A stretch of DNA of 64,000 nucleotides from Tricholoma matsutake (taxonomy: Eukaryota > Basidiomycota > Agaricomycetes > Agaricales > Tricholomataceae). The stretch spans positions 11,346,001 to 11,410,000 of the forward strand of contig AP026541.1 in NCBI GenBank assembly GCA_026075535.2, in the 5' to 3' direction. Below the pieces are notes generated by a model, which made no database searches, had not been told where the DNA came from, and worked only from the letters and a program-made list of their open reading frames with translations. Below, one piece after another: positions 58,428-64,000 of the stretch. The translations under genes were made by a program, and so were the position numbers. Position 1 is the first letter of the stretch; every line of letters begins with the position of its first letter.

Positions 58428-60033
58428 TGCATGAACCTTTGACCAGTGACATATAACCCCCTTACATTCACATAGGGTAGCTATGAAGCCAGGGAGTCCA
58501 AAGAAAAAATTCTTAAACTTGTGTGAATGCATAGTAAATATGGAAAAATGTAGCGCCTCACATTGTGAGTGAGCAAAAGGGATGACAAACTCATAAAACT
58601 TGTATGCACAGCCATCGGGGAGTACAAAACAACACATGTCATAAACCCATGTGAACATGCAGTGAAATAGATGACTACTGAAAAAACATAGCGCAGAGCA
58701 TTGTGAATGAGCAAGAGGGACAACAAACTAATAAAATGAATAAAACCCCATATCACATATGTGCAATTATTGGGATGGTATCAACAACAACCTCCCACCA
58801 TTTTTCTGCCTGCCATCCTCGTCCTGTTGAGTGGTCCCTATCTTTGTTGTCATTGTCATGCCAGCCATGTGTGCATCAAGTCAACCTGGTTGTAGCTGTT
58901 GTCCTATGCTAACCTATACCTGTGTTCAGTAAACTGAGACAAGGTGGTGAACTTGATGTGGTGGTGAACTTGATGTGGTGGTGAACTTGATGTGGTGGTG
59001 AACCCAACATGGTGGTTAACTCAACATGAATGTGTCAAGTCCAAGGTGGTCAGACCTATGGGATAATGAAGTTGCCCACTCATAGAAAACATCATTAATA
59101 GACAAGTGGTGCATCCTTCACCACCCAATATGGTTCAAACAAGATACTCACCTGTTACCCCAAATCCTATGCACTCAAAAACATGTCACAAGTCTGACTC
59201 ACAACATCCAATGGCCCCACAATGGCTGTTCTGTCAATCTACCCATGATTCCATGAGGAATCACTTTGCCATCATCTTGATGGTGTTGAGCTGTGCCAGA
59301 GCAATAGAATATGCTGTTCTGTAAATAAACTCATCAGTAAATGTTCAACAGTGCCAGAGGCACAAGCAGCTAAGCCAAACAACTTACTTCAAGTCACACT
59401 GGGGCCTTGACTGGATGAGCAATGATTAACAAACATAACTTAGTAAACATCTAAAGTGCACATGAGTCACTGTAGATTCCTCCATGCCAGAAATTCACAC
59501 CCCAATTCCCCCCTCTTATATATGTAAATTCATAACATTATTAGTGTCTACAAGTACTGAATATAATACCTGGAGGAAATAAATACAATCCAAAGAGGGA
59601 AGAAAATTCATCCCAGAGTGGTATACCTATCAGCTGGTAATTGTATGAAGCCATGGTATCATTTTCATCTTTTAAAGGTACAAACCAAAGTGGTGAAATT
59701 CATGTCGAAAATGGCATGTTTCATACCCTGTGATTTTTACCATGTCATAGAAAATTCATCCACTCCAGGTGGATTTTTTTAATAGCCTATTCAGTAACCA
59801 TAGAACATTTGAAATATAAACTTGTTTAAATTCATCCATTTGAAAGAACTAATTCACCAGTTAAGATCCAGACTACAACTCATTGCATGGAATACAAACT
59901 TGTTCAAATTCATCCATTTGACAGCACTACTTCACCAGGTAAGATCTGGACTACACTCATTGAATAGCTACTATTTCAATAGTAGAATTGGCCTTTCCAC
60001 CCTCTTCATCAACCTATCCTCCTACCCCAAATA
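58428..60033. other. Noncoding stretch with short repeats
   Basis: No gene supported. Two similar segments near 58500-58590 and 58630-58740 (ATGCATAGTAAATATGGAAAAATGTAG / ATGCAGTGAAATAG...GCGCAGAGCATTGTG) and near 59815-59890 and 59890-59960 (CTTGTT(T/C)AAATTCATCCATTTGA) are internal duplications. Confidence 0.4.
58944..59028. repeat. 17-bp tandem repeat, five copies
   Basis: Unit GTGGTGAACTTGATGTG at 58944, 58961 and 58978, followed by two diverged copies (GTGGTGAACCCAACATG, GTGGTTAACTCAACATG). Confidence 0.93.
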
Positions 60034-61371
60034 TCACTCATCCTCATATTCCAGGCCATCCTCACCTGCATAGATATCCTCATCCTTGTAGTCACCAGCC
60101 CCATCATAGCCACCAGCTCCATCATAGCTGCCAGCCCCGTCGTAGCTGCTGGCCCTGTCATAGTCACTGTAGTCGCCAGCCCTGTCATTGTTGCCACCCT
60201 CATTGTTGTCATGGCCTAACTTGTTGCTGGCCCCATTGTCACTACTGTTGTTGCTACCAGCTCCATTGCTGCCATTGTTGCTGGCCCCCTCATCACCATC
60301 ATTCGGATCATCACTTCCTTCACTTCCTTCGCCACCCTCGTCACCTTCCCTACCATGATTTGTCTGATCTCCCAGATATCCTCGTTTGCATGCATATGCA
60401 TGTTTGTTCTTGAGATTTGATTTGAGGAATTCTTTGATGGGCCAACCATGTGGGAACCTCTTGAAATAGCTATGACGCTGTTGTGCCTAGAGTATAATAT
60501 TTTTAGGAAGATATGACATGTGAAAAGTAAAAAGTAAAGTAAAGGACACATACAGCTCCAATAATCTTGCTGATAAGTTCTTTGGGTTGGCAGTGCCACA
60601 ATACTGCACAATCGAGCCCTGTTTTAGCTGATAGGTCCCGGACAGCACACTACAATCATGAGTGAGAGATAAGTGCCCACACTGGTAGGACTTACTCAAA
60701 GGAGGTTGTATGTCTCTCCATCACCCACAAGCCCCATGGCCTCCTGAAGGTTGAATCCATTACTGGCAACTCCTTTTTCTGGGCATGGTATCATCGTTGT
60801 AGCACATTCCTTCACAGCCAGAGTCATTCACAAGGCATTGTTCTTGGCTGCAAACAGGAAAGAAGTACAACAATAAGCGTAACAAATGGTACATGGATAT
60901 TGACATACCTTCAAGTTTTTTTAATCACGTGTCATGGCTTTTCTGTGCACTGGAGGATACAGCTATGTTTGCATGTGCAATAAGTGATCATCATGAGAGA
61001 CAACAGAGTACTGACCTCATTTAGAGTTCTTCAGCAATTCCTGCTTAATCTTGTGGTTTTCCTTCGTGCTAGGGAGTACAGCTATAATTTTGTGGATGCA
61101 ATAAGCAATTGTCAGGCAAGAGGACAAAGTACTGACCTGGTTTACAACACTTCAATAATTCCTGTTTGATTTTCTTGTGGTTTTCCTTCGAGCTAGAAGA
61201 TACAGCTGCATTTTTGGATGCAATAAGTAATTGTCACACAGGAAGACAAAGTATGAGACCTGGTTTACTACCCTTCAATAATTCCTGCTTGGTTTTCACA
61301 GCAGATGTGCTTGATGTCAATTTTGCCTTGGAGCCAGATGCAGGTTTAGCTGAGTGAGACTTCGGGGCCAT
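60034..61371 (-). pseudogene. Unknown 7-exon gene with duplicated exons and four TGA
   Basis: No function recognised. Exons join in phase: 61371-61260, 61205-61137, 61081-61016, 60962-60909, 60847-60696, 60649-60554, 60486-60034 (stop TGA). Exons 1 (end), 2 and 3 encode near copies of a KxxQELLK motif (KTKQELLKGSKP, KENHKKIKQELLKCCKP, KENHKIKQELLKNSK), so exon plus intron was tandemly duplicated; exon 4 shares its start (AVSSS). Exon 7 has RHSYFKRFPHGWPIKEFLK then an acidic Gly/Asn/Asp tail with a SYDGAG-type repeat. TGA codons at 61017-61019, 60925-60927, 60828-60830 and 60696-60698 are all positions where CGA keeps frame, the last exactly at a phase-0 donor. It behaves like a repeat-borne gene family member. 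Confidence 0.6.
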
Positions 61372-62071
61372 TGATCTCATCATGGGGAACAACAAGGTGA
61401 AGCCAGTATATAAGCATGAGCAGGGATATGTTCTGTCGATAAGCTGTACATGGATGGAGAAATTGTTAGTTACCAGCAATGCTTCTAGCACAAGGGTCAT
61501 TCTTCCCTGAGAGCGGCCATGACCTGCATTTACATACCCAATGAATTGAGCAGGAATAATTATCAAGCAACCACTTGGCATGGATCTTGCATAATGTACA
61601 GAACCTGCCCATATCCATGGTGAAAAGGTTCTAGTGCCAGAACAGCAGTGATTTGAGCATCAACAAGACATAATTTATGTACCAAACATATTCAACAGAA
61701 AGGGTTGACATCCAACTACTTAGGGTCAGATCTTGCGTGATGTACAGAACTTGCATACCTACACACCCTGGTAAAAAGAATTGAAGTTCTAGTGCCAGGG
61801 GAGTGTTAGTGGATGTGATTGGATGGCCAGATCATGCACAACGTACTGTACGTCTGCACCCATGCTTGCAGTGAAAAGGGGTACAGCTTCAAGGGGATGA
61901 CACCAGCTTTGGGGGCAACAGCTACAATAGAAGTGGGCTTGGAAGCATCCAGGTAGTTTTGTGACAAAAGGAGAGCTGTAGTGGGAGACATGACACAGTA
62001 CTTATGTGGCACCCTTGATTGTCCCTGGATGAAATTATGATGTTAGCACTATTAATTTATTTGGGGATACA
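61372..62071. other. Upstream of unknown gene; one short minus ORF
   Basis: A minus frame from ATG near 61991 (SPTTALLLSQNYLDASKP) to about 61806 has some protein character but no domain. Two similar segments (TACAGAACCTGCCCATATCCATGGTGAAAAG near 61597 and TACAGAACTTGCATACC..GGTAAAAAG near 61742) indicate local duplication. Confidence 0.25.
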
Positions 62072-62788
62072 ATGACTTTAAGATGCAACCGGATCTTGAA
62101 TATAAGTCACAAGGGCACAGACGGCAAGGATAAAAGTCATCAGCTCAGTCAAGAAGTAAATCCCAACACCCACCAATGCACAATGCCCACTGGATATTTT
62201 CGGCCAGCAATCTCCTCTACACCTCTTCCTCCAGTGAGGCACTTAGTCATCATTGACAGCGAGACCAAACCTGAAAGCGAGGGCCCATATCCAAGCTGAT
62301 GAAGAATCTGTGTCACTTATTGAAAATCAAGCTGGATTGCCTGAATTCCAGCTTGGCATTGTCAAGTCAAGCCCTCCACCACCAGCTAGTGACAATTTTG
62401 ACCACACTGTGTTGAACAACAATGGTGAGTTTTTTCTCAGGGAAGGATGTGCAAGAAGTGAATTCTTGGTTAGCCAAAGCAGCCTGCAGAGCTCAAGTCA
62501 GTGCGGATGAAGGGAACACTTCTGGGGTGACAAATACTGACATTGTATTGTCACTGGGCAATAAGGTGAGAAGAAATTCATTATAATTATTATGATGCTA
62601 ACCTATAAAATCATTTCAGGAAACAACAAAGATCAAAGTCCACATTGAAGGCTCGTACCATTCTAATCTGATCATCAACATCAACATCGAACAAGCGCAA
62701 GTCAGAGGGAGAAAGAATGAGCAGGAAATTGAGGGCTATGAAGGGAGAACAGAAATTCATGTCCAAGTAAAGAAGACTAAGAAGTAGT
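62072..62788 (+). pseudogene. Degenerate unknown ORF pieces
   Basis: Protein-like blocks in shifting frames: VRHLVIIDSETKPESEGP, ADEESVSLIENQAGLPEF, then after one extra G near 62444 EVNSWLAKAACRAQVSADEG. A plausible intron (GTGAGAAG..ATTTCAG, 62567-62619) precedes a charged last exon ending TAG near 62788. No known domain. Low confidence; may be part of the same repeat as its neighbours. Confidence 0.25.
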
Positions 62789-63070
62789 CCATGGCGATGA
62801 ATGTACACAATTGCAAGTCGAACATGTTGATTTTTTTTGTTGGTTGTGTAAACAAACCACGAAGTTCAAATTGATGATTGCTATGCTTTGACACTCATCA
62901 AAAGGTTGCAAATGCCTTATATCTCGAAATGATGCATTGCTTGCATGTTGGGCCACTAGTGACATCTGAACAGGAACAATGGTTTATTTTAAAATACAAA
63001 CAAAACAGAAAATCTACAATGATATCAGCAAGGTCATTCATCATGGGTGAATAAGAGATACATACAGTCA
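62789..63070. other. Short gap without a gene
   Basis: Between the degenerate plus-strand pieces and the end of the minus-strand unknown gene. No feature seen. Confidence 0.4.
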
Positions 63071-64000
63071 TTAAATCCTAATATCAGTCAGGTCATAAGC
63101 AGTATTTGGGTGGGCATTGACAATGGTAAGGCCTCAAGGATAAGAAACATGGTGTAAAGAGGCAGCATGGGAGAGATGTCAGGGAGTAATGGGAGCTCAT
63201 CCGAAATGGTCATAGAAGGTCTTTACATAAAAATGAGTGATCTCACCCCCAAGGTCTTCAATCTCCTATTCTGTCCATTGCATTTTCTTTGCAAGAATGA
63301 TTGGGGGAACTTCTCCTCTCCATGTTGTCATCACCTTCTTCAATGCATGTAAATATACAGACCTGGGCTCCCAATGCACATTCCCAAGACCATGATTGGC
63401 TGTGCCCAAGTCTGCCACCAGCAATGATGCAGATGCTCCACCTGGAAAACAGGCTCTGATGAGTTCTTGATGATCATTGCTGGTGCTGGTTGTGACCCAC
63501 ACATCAAGAGCAAGGAGCTCAAACCTAAAGCTAAGCTCAGCCAGTTCCCAAAGAATTTCTTCATGCTTGCAGTCACCCAATAAATCGATGATGCTACCAT
63601 TCCATACCAGTTGACCACCATTCGATTCTGCAAAGTCAACTCCATCTGCCATCAAAGAATCATCCATAAATTGCTGTGTGGTCTCCCACAGTCTGCTGCT
63701 TTTCATACTTGAAGAGCCCACTTTCTTTTCACCAATGAGGTCGAAGGTAAGAAGATTGTGCCAAAGACTGTTAGGGCTTGGCAACGCAGTGGAATTGTAA
63801 GTGCTGACCCAGTAGATCATAGCTGTATGAAATTTGAGCCAGCTTCAGAAATAGGCATCTTGACGTTCTTTGTTTTGAGCCATGATGAACAAAGCAGGCT
63901 CAGGAAAGACATAACCCTCTGCCATTGCAGGTGGAGGATTTTGGGGAGTAAAATCCAAAAGAGCCTTTCGCCAGCTTGGAATTGGTGGTGGTAAGAACGT
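63071..64000 (-). pseudogene. Unknown conserved-looking gene, 5' end outside window, stops inside
   Basis: One frame runs from the window edge to TAA 63073-63071. Blocks: FTPQNPPPAMAEGYVFPEPA, EEILWELAELSFRFELLALD, ASASLLVADLGTANHGLG, MTTWRGEVPPIILAKKMQW, GLTIVNAHPNTAYDLTDI. From memory such blocks occur in repeat-associated hypothetical proteins of Agaricomycetes; no function known to me. Stops at 63845-63847 (TGA), 63266-63268 (TAG), 63197-63199, 63179-63181 and 63134-63136 (TGA). Three or four of the TGA fit CGA. Same decay style as the transposons. Confidence 0.6.

Noticed and set aside
60009..60212. Met/Ala/Thr-rich minus ORF
   Set aside because: Shadow of the low-complexity Gly/Asn/Asp tail of exon 7 of the unknown gene; the chosen frame is supported by in-phase introns.

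Overview
The window reads as a basidiomycete fungal chromosome, most likely an Agaricomycete. The evidence is 50-75 nt introns with GT..AG ends, an SF3b2 gene and an arrestin-like gene of the usual basidiomycete layout, a NACHT NTPase, and transposon families (LTR copia and gypsy chromoviruses, RNase H-bearing LINE, large Tc1/mariner-like transposase, hAT MITEs) of the kind seen in mushroom genomes. The genus cannot be read from the sequence.

Layout. 1-5.7 kb: two clean multi-exon minus-strand host genes, an arrestin-like protein (3' end outside the window) and splicing factor SF3b subunit 2. 6.5-13.9 kb: a decayed Ty1/copia element whose 5' LTR has been split by two hAT-type MITEs. 14.5-26.2 kb: a three-level nest. 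An old gypsy integrase fragment holds a copia element (TSD CCTAC), which holds a complete-length gypsy chromovirus (TSD TTACC). 26.4-28.2 kb: AT-rich DNA without recognisable genes. 28.3-30.2 kb, minus strand: a regular series of intron-like modules separated by only 3 nt, with a 71-bp tandem repeat as its core. It lies directly 3' of a NACHT NTPase gene (30.2-31.9 kb) that has one in-frame TGA. 33.2-35.2 kb: a hypothetical gene broken by single-base homopolymer shifts, and a possible small secreted protein. 35.3-35.6 kb: a solo LTR. 35.8-43.1 kb: a nearly full-length LINE with an 11-bp TSD and, unexpectedly, 36-bp perfect terminal inverted repeats. 43.15-43.8 kb: small hypothetical genes. 45.9-49.6 kb: a decayed Tc1/mariner-like transposase gene with a hAT MITE sitting inside one of its introns. 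50.7-56.7 kb: a younger gypsy chromovirus with one long open pol. 57.9-58.4 kb: another hAT MITE. 60.0-64.0 kb: two unknown, repeat-like, multi-exon or long ORF genes, both riddled with TGA codons.

One theme links the repeats. Almost every premature stop in the transposons and in the two unknown genes at the right edge is a TGA where family context calls for arginine (CGA), and LTR pairs differ mostly by CG to TG/CA changes. The two host genes at the left edge show none of this. This is what C-to-T decay at methylated CpG (or a RIP-like process at CpG) would leave. The most unusual signals are the micro-exon/intron array next to the NACHT gene and the LINE with inverted termini.
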